DNA from: Mycolicibacterium rhodesiae
GTDB lineage: Bacteria > Actinomycetota > Actinomycetes > Mycobacteriales > Mycobacteriaceae
DNA length: 64,000 nt
Direction of reading: 5' to 3'
NCBI RefSeq assembly: GCF_002086695.1
Contig: NZ_MVIH01000007.1
Location: forward strand, 62,001 to 126,000
Shown here: positions 44,301-54,686 of the stretch, one piece after another
Layout: every line of letters begins with the position of its first letter
How positions within the stretch are numbered: position 1 is the first letter of the stretch
Position numbers and translations under genes: made by a program
The notes under the pieces: generated by a model
The model's input: the letters and a program-made list of their open reading frames with translations, nothing else
What the model was told of the DNA's origin: nothing
Databases searched by the model: none

Positions 44301-47300
44301 ACCGATATCGACGGCGAGCGGGAGCAACGCGCCAGCGCGGTGCTCACCGCGCGCGAGGCCGGCGAGCAGCCGCAGCCGTACGACATGGACGCGCTGCAGA
44401 GCGCTCATCCCACCCGCGCCGACGGCGACGGTGTGCGGCAGTGGTTCGACGGGCGCGGTGTCCAGTTCGGTCCCGCGTTCACCGCGCTGCAGGCCGTCAA
44501 CGCCGCCGACGAGAACGCCAACACCGTGCTGGCCGAGATCGGCCTGCCGACCTCGATTCGCAACCAGCAGACCTCGTACGGCGTTCACCCGGCGCTGCTG
44601 GACGCCTGCTTCCAGTCGGTCGCCGCCCACCCGGGCGTGCAGGCCTCCGGCACCGGCGCGCTGCTGCTGCCGCTCGGCGTCGACCGGCTGCGTGTCCACG
44701 GCCCGGTGCGCAACGCCCGCTACTGCCTGACCAAGGTCACCTCGCTGGACGGCTCGACTGTTCAGGCCGACATCGATCTGCTCGACGACTACGGGACGGT
44801 GTTGTTCACCGTCGAGGGTCTGCGTATGGGCAGCGGCATGTCGGAGAGCAACGAAGGCGACCGGGTGCTCAACGAGCGGTTGCTCGGCATCGAGTGGCGC
44901 CAGCATCAGCTCGCCGAGGTCACCCAGAACAACTCGGCGACCTGGCTGCTGGTCAGCACCTCCGACAACGTCGACCTGTTGGCCTCGGCGCTCACCGATG
45001 CGCTCAAGCTGAACGACGCCGACGTCACCACCATGTCCTGGCCGCAGCAGGCCGACCATGCCGCCAACGCCGAGCGGCTGGCGTCCTACTTCTCCGAAGG
45101 CGGGTTCGACAACGTCGTCGTGGTGTCCCCGGCGCTCATTGCCGGCTGCCCGGAAGAGCAGATGCCGCTGCGCGGCGGAGAACAGGTTCGTCACCTGGTC
45201 CGGATCGCCCGCGAGCTCGCAGATACCGCAGGCGAGCCGCCGCGGTTGCACGTCGTCACCCGCAACGCCCAGACGGTGCTGGCCGACGACCGCCCGAACC
45301 TCGAGCAGGCCGGCCTGCGGGGTCTGCTGCGCGTGATCGGTGCGGAGTACCCGCAGCTGCGGCCCAGCCAGATCGACGTCGACGACGACGTCGACGCCAA
45401 GCTGGTGGCCCGTGCACTGCTGACCGGTTCGGAGGAGGACGAGACCGCCCTCCGCGCCGGCGAGTGGTACACCGCGCATCTGTTCCCGAGCCCGCTGCGC
45501 CCGGACGAGCGCTACACCACCGTCGTCGACCACTCCCGTGACGGCATGCGCCTGGAGATCCGCGTCCCCGGTGACATGCAGACCCTGGAGCTGGCGGCGT
45601 TCGACCGGATCCCGCCGGGACCGGGCCAGATCGAAGTCGCGGTCACCGCGTCCAGCCTGAACTTCGCCGACGTGCTGCTGGCCTTCGGCCGCTACCCGAG
45701 CTTCGAGGGTTTGCACCCGCAGCTGGGCATCGACTTCGCCGGCGTCGTGACCGCGGTCGGTCCCGACGTCACCTCGCACCGGGTCGGCGATCACGTGGGT
45801 GGCATGTCGCCCAACGGTTGCTGGGGCACGTTCGTGACCTGCGACGCCGACGTGGCCGTCACGCTGCCCTCGGGCCTGCGCGACGATCAGGCCGCAGCGG
45901 TGTCCACCGCGTCGGCGACCGCCTGGTACAGCCTGGTCGACCTGGCCAAGATCAAGGCCGGGGACAAGGTGCTGATCCACTCCGCGACCGGCGGTGTGGG
46001 CCAGGCCGCGATCGCGATAGCCCGCCATTTCGGTGCGGAGATCTTCGCCACCGCAGGCACCGAGGAGCGCCGCGACATCCTGCGCGGCATGGGCATCACT
46101 CACGTGTACGACTCGCGCAGCGCCGCCTTCGGGGAGGAGATCCGCCGGGACACCGACGGCTACGGCGTGGACATCGTGCTGAACTCGCTTACCGGTGCCT
46201 CCCAGCGGGCCGGCGTAGACCTGCTGGCCTTCGGCGGACGCTTCGTCGAGATCGGCAAGAAGGACATCTACGGTGACACCCGCCTCGGGCTGTTCCCGTT
46301 CCGCAAGAACCTGTCCTTCTACGGCGTCGACTTGGCGCTGATGGCCACCACGCATCCCGCGCAGATCCGCGAGCTCCTGAACTCCGTCTACCGGATGACC
46401 GCCGAAGGCGTGCTGCCGCAGCCGGAGACCACGCACTATCCGCTGGCCGACGCTGCCACCGCCATCCGCGTGATGGGCGCCGCAGAGCACACCGGCAAGC
46501 TGCTGCTGTCGGTGCCGAAGGTGGGCCACAGCAGCGTAGTGGTGCCCCCGGAGCAGGCCAAGGTGTTCCGCCGCGACGGCTCGTACATCATCACCGGCGG
46601 CCTCGGCGGACTGGGCTTGTACCTCGCATCGAAGATGGCCGATGCCGGCTGCGGGCGGATCGTGCTGAATTCGCGGTCGGAGCCGAAGCCGGAGGCGCTG
46701 GTCGAGATCGAGCGCATGCGGGCCGCCGGAACGCAGGTCGAGGTGGTCAGCGGCGACATCGCGCTGTCGGAGACAGTCGACCGCCTGGTGACGGTGGCCA
46801 CCGAGACCGGTATGGCGGTGCGTGGGGTTCTGCACGCGGCCGCCGTCGTCGAGGACGCCATCCTGCCCAACATCACCGACGAGCTGATCGACCGGGACTG
46901 GGCTCCCAAGGTCTACGGCGCATGGCACCTGCATCGGGCCACCACGGCGCAGCCGCTCGACTGGTTCTGCTCGTTCTCCTCGGCGGCCGCCCTGATGGGC
47001 TCGCCGGGACAGGGTGCCTACGCGGCGGCCAACAGCTGGCTCGACGGGTTCACCCACTGGCGTCGTTCGCAGGGCCTGCCCGCCACGGCGATCGCGTGGG
47101 CGGCCTGGGACCAGATCGGTGCGGGCAAGCATCTGGCCGCCTCCGGCGACACCACGATGATCAGCCCGGATGAGGGTGCTCGCGCCTTCGAGGCGCTGCT
47201 GCGTCACGACCGCGCCTACAGCGGTTACGCGCCGATGATCGGAACGCCGTGGCTGACCGATCTGGCCGCTCGCAGCCCGTTCGCCGAGGCCTTCAAGGCC

Positions 47301-47612
47301 AGCGGCGACCGTCCTGCGGACACCAGCACGTTCCGGGCGGAGTTGCACGAGCTGCCGGTCGAGGAATGGCCGACTCGAGTGCGTCGTCTGGTATCTGAGC
47401 AGCTCAGCCTGATTTTGCGTCGCTCGATTGATCCGGACCGGCCGATTTCTGAATACGGTCTGGACTCACTGGGCAACCTAGAACTGAGAACGCGTATTGA
47501 AACTGAAACGGGAATACGCGTTCGATCGATGGATATAACGACTGTCCGGTCGTTGGCCGAGAGCCTGTGCGAAACACTGGCCGGCGTCATTACGTCAGCT
47601 GCATCCCGCTAA
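41325..47612 (+). CDS. Mas-type reducing polyketide synthase (KS-AT-DH-ER-KR-ACP)
   Basis: A 2095-residue iterative synthase making methyl-branched fatty acyl chains. KS has C178, H313 and H349; AT has S621 ([10 protein letters not shown]) and VASH at 722-725, the signature of methylmalonyl-CoA use. DH has H927 and P936 in [12 protein letters not shown]. The ER NADPH loop is at about 1552-1562, the KR Rossmann loop at about 1757-1765 with Y1899, and the ACP serine is S2048 (GLDSLGN). Order and length match Mas/Pks5 of mycobacteria, whose products are acyl chains of lipooligosaccharides, dimycocerosates or acyltrehaloses. No thioesterase is present, so release needs the acyltransferase encoded next. 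An in-frame TGA (41316-41318) just upstream fixes the GTG start. Confidence 0.95.
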   Translation: MRQTSVTPIAVVGMACRLPGGIDSPHKLWEALLDGADLVTEVPADRWDADDLYDPEPGVPGRSVSKWGAFIDDVTGFDPDFFGINEREATAMDPQHRVLLETSWEAVEQAGFTPSSLSGTSTGVFIGMSHDDYAMVTSDAGAFDQAYAFTGNPFSMASGRISHALGLHGPALTTDTACSSSLVAVHQACRSLHEGESDMALAGGVMLMLDQRLYASSSGQGMLSPTGRCHSFDVAADGFVRSEGCGIVVLKRLDDAQRDGDRVLAVIKSTASNQDGRTENILTPSRDAQVSVFQAALDAAGVDPATVGMVEAHGTGTPVGDTIEFNSVSTVYGTDGPCALTSVKSNFGHAESAAGVLGLMKAVLAVHHGVVPRNVHFTQLSEKNAKVKTGMFVPTENIPWPKESGPRRAGVSSYGMSGTNVHAILEQAPEAPVVVESAKPDAAKELLVFPVCSSSVEELRNTAARLADWVETAGEELSLRDLGYTLARRRGHRPLRTSVIADDRAELIAGLRQVAEGDDPFQPAVGHDDRGPVWIFSGQGSQWASMGTGLLATEPVFAAKIAEIEPLIAAESDFSVTEAMTAPETVEGIHRVQPTIFAVQVAMAATMRSYGVQPGAVIGHSLGEVAAAVVSGALSLEDGVKVICRRSLLCLRLAGGGAMASVEMPAQQVREELEQQGIEDVVVAVVASPKSTVIGGDTETVRRIVAGWEAREIMAREVNVDVASHSPQVDPILDELSEMLDDISPMAPEVPYYSATSFDPREQPYCDADYWVDNLRHTVRFSAAVQTALEDGFRVFGELSPHPLLIRAIDQTAATLDISVAALAGMRRGQDVPHGMGEFLGDLYSAGAQVDFSVLYPVGRLVDAPLPTWAHRNLVLIPDGAENQTRGTHLVAAHPLLGSHVRLLEEPERHAWAAEVGTSAHPWLVDHQINNVAALPGAAYCEMALAAARTIFGDDAEVRDVTFDAMLLLKDLTPVSATASADGPGVLQFMVETDIDGEREQRASAVLTAREAGEQPQPYDMDALQSAHPTRADGDGVRQWFDGRGVQFGPAFTALQAVNAADENANTVLAEIGLPTSIRNQQTSYGVHPALLDACFQSVAAHPGVQASGTGALLLPLGVDRLRVHGPVRNARYCLTKVTSLDGSTVQADIDLLDDYGTVLFTVEGLRMGSGMSESNEGDRVLNERLLGIEWRQHQLAEVTQNNSATWLLVSTSDNVDLLASALTDALKLNDADVTTMSWPQQADHAANAERLASYFSEGGFDNVVVVSPALIAGCPEEQMPLRGGEQVRHLVRIARELADTAGEPPRLHVVTRNAQTVLADDRPNLEQAGLRGLLRVIGAEYPQLRPSQIDVDDDVDAKLVARALLTGSEEDETALRAGEWYTAHLFPSPLRPDERYTTVVDHSRDGMRLEIRVPGDMQTLELAAFDRIPPGPGQIEVAVTASSLNFADVLLAFGRYPSFEGLHPQLGIDFAGVVTAVGPDVTSHRVGDHVGGMSPNGCWGTFVTCDADVAVTLPSGLRDDQAAAVSTASATAWYSLVDLAKIKAGDKVLIHSATGGVGQAAIAIARHFGAEIFATAGTEERRDILRGMGITHVYDSRSAAFGEEIRRDTDGYGVDIVLNSLTGASQRAGVDLLAFGGRFVEIGKKDIYGDTRLGLFPFRKNLSFYGVDLALMATTHPAQIRELLNSVYRMTAEGVLPQPETTHYPLADAATAIRVMGAAEHTGKLLLSVPKVGHSSVVVPPEQAKVFRRDGSYIITGGLGGLGLYLASKMADAGCGRIVLNSRSEPKPEALVEIERMRAAGTQVEVVSGDIALSETVDRLVTVATETGMAVRGVLHAAAVVEDAILPNITDELIDRDWAPKVYGAWHLHRATTAQPLDWFCSFSSAAALMGSPGQGAYAAANSWLDGFTHWRRSQGLPATAIAWAAWDQIGAGKHLAASGDTTMISPDEGARAFEALLRHDRAYSGYAPMIGTPWLTDLAARSPFAEAFKASGDRPADTSTFRAELHELPVEEWPTRVRRLVSEQLSLILRRSIDPDRPISEYGLDSLGNLELRTRIETETGIRVRSMDITTVRSLAESLCETLAGVITSAASR

Positions 47613-47634
47613 CTGGGTCGAAGGGGTTTTTAGG

Positions 47635-49089
47635 GTGGTTGCACTTACCGCAATCCATGACTGGGTGGACGCGCCAGGCAAGGTCGTGTCGTGGAGCCCG
47701 TCGCCGGCGTGCCTGAAGAAGGTTCAGGACGCACCGGTTAGCGATGTTCCTGCGAGCTACCAGCAGGGTCAGCACATACGCAGCTACCGCAATCACACGG
47801 CCAACGGCCTGGAGATGGCGCGGCTGCTGATCCCGGCGTGGAACATGCCTGGCAAGTGCGACGTGCGCGCGATGACGTTCGTCATCAACGCCTACCTTCG
47901 CCGGCATGACACCTTCCACAGCTGGTTCGAGTTCGTCGCCGACGACAGCGGCACCGACCGGCTGGTCCGCCACACGGTGGAGAACCCGAACGACATCCAG
48001 TTCGTGGCCACCAAGCACGGCGAGATGAACTCCGCGCAGTGGAAGAAGCACGTGCTCGACACCCCGAGCCCGCTGGAGTGGGACTGCTTCCGGTTCGGCG
48101 TGATCCAGCGTGACGACCACTTCACGTTCTACGTCAGCGTTGATCATCTGCATGCCGACGCGATGCTGATGATGGCGCTGTTCGTGGAAATGCACATGAA
48201 CTACGAGGCCCTGGCCGGCGGAGGCGCACCGCTGCGCCTGCCCGAGGCCGGCAGCTACCAGGACTACTGCGCGCGTCAGCATGACTACACCGAGCAGCTG
48301 ACCATGGATTCGCCTGATGTCCGCGGTTGGCTGGACTTCCTGGAGAGCAACGGCGGCACCATGCCGACGTTCCCGCTGCCGTTGGGCGATCCGTCGGTGC
48401 ACTGCAGCGGAGACCTGCTCACAGTGCAGCTGATGGACGAGCACGAGACAGACCGCTTCGAGTCGGCCTGCACCTCGGCCGGTGTGCGGTTCATCGGTGG
48501 CGTGTTCGCCGCCGCGGCCCTTGCCCACCGGCAGCTGACCGGCGACGACGACTACTACGTCATCACCCCGACCACCACCCGCAGCACGCCCGCAGAATTC
48601 ATGACCACGGGCTGGTTCACCGGCGTTGTTCCGCTGTCGGTGCCGGTCGCCGCCCGCAACTTCGCCGAGGTTGCCCGCGCCGCCCAGGAGTCGTTCGACT
48701 CCGGGATGCCGCTGGCCAACGTTCCGATCGAGCGGGTCTACGAGCTCGCCGACACCGAGGACACACCGCGCATCCGGCCGGCCGGACCCGGCGTCCCGAT
48801 GCTGTCCTACCTCGACGTGGGTCTGCCGCCGCTGAACCCGGTGATCATGTCCCAGTGGTATGCGCGGGGCGGTCACATCTACACGGATCTGGGTGCGGCC
48901 AACCAGGTCGGCATGTGGGTGAATCGTCGCGCGAACGGCACGATCATCACCGTCGCCTACCCGGACAACCCGATCGCCCGCGAATCGGTCGCCGAGTTCG
49001 TCGAGCTGATGAAGTGCATTTATCTCCGGGTGGCCGACGGCCGTTCCGAGCTGGTCTCGTCGTCTCGCGTGTCCACCGCGACGGTCTGA
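47635..49089 (+). CDS. PapA-family acyltransferase (polyketide-associated)
   Basis: A 484-residue condensation-fold acyltransferase of the PapA group, which moves polyketide chains from the synthase onto a sugar or diol. The catalytic motif HLHAD is at 171-175 (SVDHLHADAML); the structural C-terminal motif appears as LGAANQVGMWVN. The position directly behind a Mas-like synthase matches PapA4 beside Pks5 in H37Rv (recalled) and supports a role in esterifying a glycolipid core. The GTG start follows a weak AGG. The next acyltransferase begins five bases after its stop. Confidence 0.9.
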   Translation: MVALTAIHDWVDAPGKVVSWSPSPACLKKVQDAPVSDVPASYQQGQHIRSYRNHTANGLEMARLLIPAWNMPGKCDVRAMTFVINAYLRRHDTFHSWFEFVADDSGTDRLVRHTVENPNDIQFVATKHGEMNSAQWKKHVLDTPSPLEWDCFRFGVIQRDDHFTFYVSVDHLHADAMLMMALFVEMHMNYEALAGGGAPLRLPEAGSYQDYCARQHDYTEQLTMDSPDVRGWLDFLESNGGTMPTFPLPLGDPSVHCSGDLLTVQLMDEHETDRFESACTSAGVRFIGGVFAAAALAHRQLTGDDDYYVITPTTTRSTPAEFMTTGWFTGVVPLSVPVAARNFAEVARAAQESFDSGMPLANVPIERVYELADTEDTPRIRPAGPGVPMLSYLDVGLPPLNPVIMSQWYARGGHIYTDLGAANQVGMWVNRRANGTIITVAYPDNPIARESVAEFVELMKCIYLRVADGRSELVSSSRVSTATV

Positions 49090-49093
49090 CCCG

Positions 49094-50449
49094 GTGGGGA
49101 AGCCCAGACCTGACAACGTAGTGCCCTACGCCGATCAGGCGTTGTTGTTGGCGTTGCGTGGCGCCGGCCAAGAGGCCGTCATGCAGCTCATCTGGATCTA
49201 CGAGCACCCGCTTGACCTGGACGGTGTTCGGCGATTTCACCAGAACTTCGGCCGCGGTCTCGTCGGCCGGTTGGTCGAGACCTCACCGCTGCCGTTCGGT
49301 CGGCACCGCTGGGTCTCGGTCGCCGGTCCGCAGACGCCGCTGGAGATCGCCGAGGAGCCGCGGCCCCGAGAGGAGCTGTGGGACTGGGCGCACGAGCAGG
49401 TGGAGTTGCCGCTCGACCCCGAGTATTCGCCGGCCTGGCGGATCGGCGTCCAGTCGTTCACCGACGGAACCAGCGCGGTGAGCCTGGTCGTGTCGCACAC
49501 CGTCGTCGACGGCGGCGGGGTGGTGGCGTCGGTCGTCGCCGCGGTGCACGGCGCAGGCAAGGATCTCGGTTACCCACCCCGGAATTCCCGCACCCGCTCA
49601 CGGGCTGTGTTGCAGGATCTGCGTCAGCTGGGGTCGGATCTGCCGGAGATCGGGCGGACGCTGGTCAAGGCGGCCAAGGTCGCAGCCCGCCGTAAGGATG
49701 AGCTGGTGCGTCCCGGCGAGCCGGTGTCGGCGCCCACTCACGGTGGCGGCCTCCCGGTCATGATTGCGTTCACGACCGCGGTCATCGACAAAGAATTGTG
49801 GGATCAGCGCGCGAAAGATCTTGGCGGGAACCATTTTTCGCTGGTGGCCGGGTTCGCGGGCAAGCTCGCGCAGAACCTCGGCCGAACTCGTTCGAGCGAT
49901 GGTGCGGCGACGCTGATGATCCCGGTCAGTGAGCGCGACAGCCCCGGCGACACCGGCGGCAACGTGGTGACGATCGCCAACGTGACGTTCGACCCGGGTC
50001 CGGTCGCCAAGGATCTCTCCGGCGCTCGTTCGGCGATCAAGAAGGGTTTGATCACCGCGCGCGAGAAACCCGACGAGATGGTCGAGCTGCTCCCGCTGAT
50101 CCCGTTCCTGCCCAAGCGGGCGATGGGTCGGATGGCCGACATGGCCTTCAACTTCTCCGCCGATGTGCCGGTGTCGTGTTCGAACATGGGTGACGTCCCG
50201 GACGACCTGCTGCGGCTCGACGGCACGCCGTCCGAGCGCTTCTACTTCGGCGGCGTCGACCGAAACCTCACCCTCGATGTGCTCGAACGACGGCGCGGCC
50301 TGATGACGGTGGCGTCGGCGCGCGTCGGCGGTATGGTCATCGTTCCCGTGATGAGTTACCAACCGGGCGCCGACAACTCACGTCATCGCCTGCGTGAGGT
50401 GATCGCCCAGACCCTGGCAGAGTTCGACCTGTCCGGCATCGTCGAGTGA
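49094..50449 (+). CDS. WS/DGAT-like acyltransferase homologue, copy 1
   Basis: A 451-residue protein with the overall plan of wax ester synthase/diacylglycerol acyltransferases (condensation-like N half, DUF1298-like C half, PVSCSNMGDVP). The catalytic motif is reduced to H135-x-x-x-D139-G140 (SHTVVDGG), lacking the first histidine of HHxxxDG. It is clearly a tandem paralogue of the next gene: shared blocks include RRFHxN, SPLPFGR and WIYEHPxD in the same positions. Probably adds or transfers a second acyl type to the same lipid; substrate unknown. Confidence 0.8.
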   Translation: MGKPRPDNVVPYADQALLLALRGAGQEAVMQLIWIYEHPLDLDGVRRFHQNFGRGLVGRLVETSPLPFGRHRWVSVAGPQTPLEIAEEPRPREELWDWAHEQVELPLDPEYSPAWRIGVQSFTDGTSAVSLVVSHTVVDGGGVVASVVAAVHGAGKDLGYPPRNSRTRSRAVLQDLRQLGSDLPEIGRTLVKAAKVAARRKDELVRPGEPVSAPTHGGGLPVMIAFTTAVIDKELWDQRAKDLGGNHFSLVAGFAGKLAQNLGRTRSSDGAATLMIPVSERDSPGDTGGNVVTIANVTFDPGPVAKDLSGARSAIKKGLITAREKPDEMVELLPLIPFLPKRAMGRMADMAFNFSADVPVSCSNMGDVPDDLLRLDGTPSERFYFGGVDRNLTLDVLERRRGLMTVASARVGGMVIVPVMSYQPGADNSRHRLREVIAQTLAEFDLSGIVE

Positions 50450-50458
50450 GGTTGCGCA

Positions 50459-51811
50459 GTGAGTGCTGAGTCGCAAGAACATCTGCTCGAGTTCTTCGAT
50501 CAGACCGCCTTCGAGCTGATGCGTGCCACCGGTCGCGGGCAGCTCATGCAGGCCGTGTGGGTGTACGAACATCCCGTCGACTTCGAGGGGCTGCGACGAT
50601 TCCACCGCAACATCGCCGACTCGCTCGGCGGCCGGCGCATCGAGCGTTCGCCGCTGCCGTTCGGCAGGCCACGGTGGGTCCAACCGCGCGAGGCGCCGTC
50701 GGAGATAAAGTTCAACGAGACGCCGCGTCCGCGTGACGAACTGATGGACTGGGCCGACGAGCTCGCGACGCTCCCGATCGACCCCGAACACGGCCCCACC
50801 TGGTACCTGGTGGTCCAGCCGCTGACCGACGGCGCCACCGCTATCAGCATGGTGGCGTCGCATGTGATCGGCGACGGCACCGCCGCGGGGCTGGCGATCT
50901 TCGAGGCGGTCACCGGCAACGTCCGCGACGGTGGATATGGCCGCCCCGGCTCGCGGCCCCGGCGCCAGGCGCTGGCCGCCGACGCACGCCAGGCGCTGCG
51001 GGACCTGCCCGAGACGCGTCGGGCGCTGGCCATCGGCGCGAAGCTGCTGTGGAGCAAGCGGCGGGACCTGGTCCGGTCCCGCGGGAAGCGCGTCGACCAG
51101 CCCGGCCTGGACGAGATCGTCCACGTGCCCTCGGTGGCCGCCTTCGTCGACAGCGCCGAGTGGGATGCCCGTGCGGAAAGCCTTGGCGGCAACGGCTATT
51201 CGCTGCTCGTCGGCGTCACCGCGAAGGTCGCCGAGCGGCTGGGCCGGCGCCGTAAGTCGGACGGCGCGGTGACGCTGGTGATCGCGATCAACCTGCGCGA
51301 GAGCCTCGAGGACGACCGTGCACTGGCAATGGCCTTCGCCAACGCCACCGTCGACCCGGAGAAGGTAACCGTCGACCTGACCGAGTCGCGTGCCGTCGTG
51401 CGTGAGTCACGGAAGATGGCCAAGGAACAGACCGACCCGGCGATGCAACTCTTCCCGTTGATGCCATGGCTGCCTCAGGTCGCCGTCAAGGGAGTGGCCG
51501 AGCTGTTGTTTTCCTACTCCGAGGACCTCCCGGTGTCCTGCTCGAACCTCGGGGACCTGCCTCCGCAGATCGCTCAGGTCGACGGCACGACCGCGGAGAA
51601 GGTCGTCCTGAGGGCCCTCGACCAGAACGTGACGCGGCGCGAGATCGAACGCTCGCACGGTCAGCTTGTCGTGGTGTCCGCGCGGGTCAACGGCAAGGTC
51701 GTGATCTCGATCGAGGCCTACGAGATCGGCGCGGAGAACACCAAGCAGCGACTGCGGGGCCTGGTGGATCAGACCCTGACCGAATTCGGGCTCAACGCCG
51801 TCATCGAGTGA
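50459..51811 (+). CDS. WS/DGAT-like acyltransferase homologue, copy 2
   Basis: A 450-residue paralogue of the preceding gene, with the motif H135-x-x-x-D139-G140 (SHVIGDGT) at identical residue numbers and the same C-terminal block PVSCSNLGDLPPQ. Only nine bases separate the genes, so the four-gene plus-strand set (synthase, PapA-like, two of these) is one operon. Two related but diverged copies suggest acylation at two positions, or a heterodimer; neither is proven. It converges on the Gap-like gene ten bases away. Confidence 0.8.
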   Translation: MSAESQEHLLEFFDQTAFELMRATGRGQLMQAVWVYEHPVDFEGLRRFHRNIADSLGGRRIERSPLPFGRPRWVQPREAPSEIKFNETPRPRDELMDWADELATLPIDPEHGPTWYLVVQPLTDGATAISMVASHVIGDGTAAGLAIFEAVTGNVRDGGYGRPGSRPRRQALAADARQALRDLPETRRALAIGAKLLWSKRRDLVRSRGKRVDQPGLDEIVHVPSVAAFVDSAEWDARAESLGGNGYSLLVGVTAKVAERLGRRRKSDGAVTLVIAINLRESLEDDRALAMAFANATVDPEKVTVDLTESRAVVRESRKMAKEQTDPAMQLFPLMPWLPQVAVKGVAELLFSYSEDLPVSCSNLGDLPPQIAQVDGTTAEKVVLRALDQNVTRREIERSHGQLVVVSARVNGKVVISIEAYEIGAENTKQRLRGLVDQTLTEFGLNAVIE

Positions 51812-51820
51812 CTCGAGGGG

Positions 51821-52549
51821 TCACAGGCCGTGCAGGCCGACCCCGATCAGAATCACACCGACCACCGCGACGAACATGCCCGCATGCCGGCGGGTGCGGG
51901 TGCGGATCCAGTCGTTGAACCGCTCCACCCACACTCGGGTCTTGGCCGGTGCCACCATGAAGCTGAGCAGCGGGATGACCGCCGCCCAGCTCGCCAGCAG
52001 CAGGAACGTGATCAGGGCCGCGGCTTGTTCGGCAGGCGGGGTCTTGGACGCGATGATCAGCGCCAGCAGGGCCATGTAGTCGACGCTCGGCATCGCGAGG
52101 GCGGCGCCGATGGACCCGGAGAACCAGGACGATTCCCCCTGCACGAAGGCGCGCACCTTGGTGGTCAGTCGCTTGAACCGGCCCGGCGCCAGTTCTTGCT
52201 CGACCTCCAGGACGGTCTCGTTGGAGCCCCCGGCAGGCACTTCGGCCATCTCCTTGCGGGAGAACTGGCGCAGCGGGATCTTCGACATCAACAGCGCACC
52301 GAGGAGCACGGCGACGACACCGATGCCGATCTGGATGAGGGCCGGGTTGAGGTCAGCCTTGCCCAGGAAGCTGTGATGGAAGATGAACAGCACCGTGAAG
52401 CCCACGCTGAGGCTCATCGCCAGGCCGGTGCAGAGGAAGACCGTCAGGTGCCGAGCGGGACGAGGCCGGGTCAGCAGCAGTGCGATCAATGCGATGCGTG
52501 CGGGCTCGATGCTCACCGCGAGGCCGAGCAGCACCACGGTTGTCCACAC
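51821..52549 (-). CDS. Gap/Sap-like integral membrane protein (SfLAP family)
   Basis: A 242-residue protein with about six membrane segments and a central basic loop (about residues 85-125). It has the layout of the Gap (glycopeptidolipid addressing) and Sap (sulfolipid-1 addressing) proteins, which help bring complex lipids to the cell surface. The conserved N-terminal VSIEPARIALIALLLTRPRP and the GAALAMPSVDYMALL block fit that family. It lies at the end of the minus-strand operon after the glycosyltransferase (45 bp gap), facing the acyltransferase operon, and is the only export-related gene of the locus. Confidence 0.85.
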   Translation of the reverse strand: MWTTVVLLGLAVSIEPARIALIALLLTRPRPARHLTVFLCTGLAMSLSVGFTVLFIFHHSFLGKADLNPALIQIGIGVVAVLLGALLMSKIPLRQFSRKEMAEVPAGGSNETVLEVEQELAPGRFKRLTTKVRAFVQGESSWFSGSIGAALAMPSVDYMALLALIIASKTPPAEQAAALITFLLLASWAAVIPLLSFMVAPAKTRVWVERFNDWIRTRTRRHAGMFVAVVGVILIGVGLHGL

Positions 52550-52594
52550 AACGCCGAATCCTACCTTGCCGGGATGCGGTGGGCAGCGTGGCCG

Positions 52595-53872
52595 TCACCC
52601 CGCGTGGCGGTTGCGGGCGGCCTTCTCCAGGAGGTCGGCCGCCGTCTCGACGCTCTCTGACGGCGTGCTCATTCGCGTGGCGAGCAAACGAGCCCGGTGT
52701 GCCATTTCGGGAGCCAGTACGGCTCGCAGGTCGGTTAGTAGCGAACCGCGTGTGGTTGCGGCGAATCGCCGGGTCGCGCCGATGCCGAGCCGTGCGACCT
52801 GTTTGCCCCAGAGTGGTTGTTCGGCCGCTACCCACAGCACCAGGGTGGGGACTCCGGCGCGAATGCCTGCTGCGGTGGTGCCGGCGCCGCCGTGATGGAC
52901 CACCGCGCGGCAGGCCGGGAACACCGCGGCATGGTTCACCGACGGCACGATCTTGACGTGCGGCGCCGTGCCGGTGGTGTCGAAGTCGGAGAACCCGGCG
53001 CAGATCAGCGCGCGCTCGCCGAGTTCGTCGCACACGTCGGTGATCAGCCGTACCGCGTCGGCAGGGGAGTCCAGCGGCATGCTGCCGAAGCCGAAGTAGA
53101 CGGGCGGGGTGCCCGCAGCGATCCAGGAGCTGGTCTCGTCGTCGACCTCGGTGGGCATCTGCAGCGTGAGGGAACCGATGAGCGGTCGCCGGTCACCCCA
53201 CTCGCCGGCCAGCCCGGGAAAGAACACCGGGTCGTAGGCCTGGATCTCCAGGCTGCCCGCGGCCACGATGCGGCCGACCGGTCGGGTTCTGCTCGCAGGA
53301 AGGCCCAGGGTGCGGCGCTGCCTGGTTTCGGCCGGTCTCAGCAGCTGCCAGTGCATCCATTCGCCGGCCGCGTACGCGGTCCGGGTCATCGGCGCAGGCA
53401 GCCGCACCGGCAGGACCTGGGTGTTGGCCCGGACCGGGAAGTAGTGCACCTCGGCCAGCGGAAGGCCGCGGAACTCGGCGACGTTGGCGGCGATCTCCTG
53501 ATAGGCCGTCCCGCTGACGATCAGATCGGCGCCCGCGGTCATGCCGAGCAGCGTGTCGTTCATCTCGTCCCAGCCGCGGGTGGCCGCGGCTCTGGCCTTG
53601 CGCAGCGCGTTCAGCGGATTGCCCAGCCGCACCCAGTCCGCCGGCGCCGCCGCGGTCAGGGCATCGGGTCGCTCGAAGACGTCGCCCTGCAGCTGTTGTT
53701 GCGAGTCGGGTCCGTAGGCGGTGGCCGGCAGGCCCGCAGAACGGGTGAACGCGACGAGGTTGGGTGGGACAGCCAGATGTACGTCGTGGCCGCGGCGCTG
53801 TAACTCGAGTCCTACCGCCGCACAGGGTTCGACATCACCACGGGTTCCGTGGATAGTCACCGCGATTTTCAT
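52595..53872 (-). CDS. Family-1 glycosyltransferase (Gtf/UGT type)
   Basis: A 425-residue GT-B glycosyltransferase resembling those of glycopeptidolipid and lipooligosaccharide loci (Gtf1-3, Rv1524/Rv1526c types). The N-terminal acceptor domain opens with IAVTIHGTRGDVEPCAAVG. The C-terminal nucleotide-sugar domain contains PSVNHAAVFPACRAVVHHGG and AGTTAAGIRAGVPTLVLW, the PSPG-like donor motif. It presumably glycosylates the lipid core; donor and acceptor are unknown. It lies 39 bp from the membrane-protein gene upstream and 45 bp from the Gap-like gene downstream on the same strand. Confidence 0.92.
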   Translation of the reverse strand: MKIAVTIHGTRGDVEPCAAVGLELQRRGHDVHLAVPPNLVAFTRSAGLPATAYGPDSQQQLQGDVFERPDALTAAAPADWVRLGNPLNALRKARAAATRGWDEMNDTLLGMTAGADLIVSGTAYQEIAANVAEFRGLPLAEVHYFPVRANTQVLPVRLPAPMTRTAYAAGEWMHWQLLRPAETRQRRTLGLPASRTRPVGRIVAAGSLEIQAYDPVFFPGLAGEWGDRRPLIGSLTLQMPTEVDDETSSWIAAGTPPVYFGFGSMPLDSPADAVRLITDVCDELGERALICAGFSDFDTTGTAPHVKIVPSVNHAAVFPACRAVVHHGGAGTTAAGIRAGVPTLVLWVAAEQPLWGKQVARLGIGATRRFAATTRGSLLTDLRAVLAPEMAHRARLLATRMSTPSESVETAADLLEKAARNRHAG

Positions 53873-53911
53873 CGATCACCATTATCGGGCCCGCGCAGGG
53901 CGGGCGTGCCA

Positions 53912-54646
53912 TCAGCTGGGCGTGTGGGTGAACCATCGGGTCTTGATGCGCCACGAATGCGCCGATGTCAGCGCGAAGCCGGCGCCGCAGAAGCAGGCGA
54001 AGAACCACACCAGTCTGCCGCCTTCGATCTCTTGGAGCGGGGGGACGTAGGCGGTGACGATGCGGATCGTGCAGGCCAGGATGCCGCTGGCCGACGACAC
54101 CAGATAGATGTTGGCGATGCGCCGCGACCGCGGATCCTGGCGCAGGACGAACAGGGCCCGCGCGCCGTAGCCGAGCAGGTAGATCAGCGTCCCGCACAGC
54201 ACCAGCCAGTAGGCCGACAGCCAGAAGTCGGTGGGCACGGTGAAGAAGTCGGAGCGATATATTTTCGCGCCGTTGCCCATCGAAAAGGTTGCCAAAAGCA
54301 AGGGAATGCACAACGTCGCCGGACGCTCGACATATTGCTTGAATGCCGCCTGCGTCGCATTGTCGTCCTGCAGTCGGCCGAGCGCGTTGTAGACGATCGC
54401 GGAGGCCGCCACGACGTAGCAGTCGTGGCCGATGTAGTCCTCGAGGTTCCACACCCCGGTCAGCGAGTGCAGCAGCCGGCCGATGGTGTCGGAGGCGAAC
54501 GGCGACATCAGGAACACGGCCGCACCCTGCAGCGCAATGTTCAATGTGGCCGCCACTTCCCAGCGGCAGGACCAGGTGAGTCGCCTGATCCACAGGCTCC
54601 ACGCCACGCAGGCAAGCGTGATCGTGATTAGTGCCCCAAGACCCAT
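53912..54646 (-). CDS. Multi-pass membrane protein of unknown function
   Basis: A 244-residue protein with about seven hydrophobic segments spread over its length and no catalytic motif that I recognise. The membrane regions include MGLGALITITLACVAWSLWI at the N terminus and LVWFFACFCGAGFALTSAHS near the end. It sits between an HTH regulator gene (40 bp upstream) and the glycosyltransferase (39 bp downstream), so it could be a sensor coupled to the regulator or part of the lipid export path. Similar seven-helix/HTH pairs occur in other actinobacteria, but I cannot name the family with confidence. Confidence 0.75.
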   Translation of the reverse strand: MGLGALITITLACVAWSLWIRRLTWSCRWEVAATLNIALQGAAVFLMSPFASDTIGRLLHSLTGVWNLEDYIGHDCYVVAASAIVYNALGRLQDDNATQAAFKQYVERPATLCIPLLLATFSMGNGAKIYRSDFFTVPTDFWLSAYWLVLCGTLIYLLGYGARALFVLRQDPRSRRIANIYLVSSASGILACTIRIVTAYVPPLQEIEGGRLVWFFACFCGAGFALTSAHSWRIKTRWFTHTPS

Positions 54647-54686
54647 GCCTTCGTCGCCTTACGCCCCCGAATAACTTCAGCAAATA

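Noticed and set aside
41823..47348. 1841-codon open frame antisense to the polyketide synthase
   Set aside because: Arises from strong third-position G/C bias on the coding strand; the translation is repetitive His/Arg/Gly/Val-rich with no domain, while the sense frame has complete PKS domains.
53835..54683. 282-codon minus-strand frame overlapping the membrane-protein gene
   Set aside because: Arg/His-rich shadow; the alternative frame gives a clear multi-helix membrane protein.
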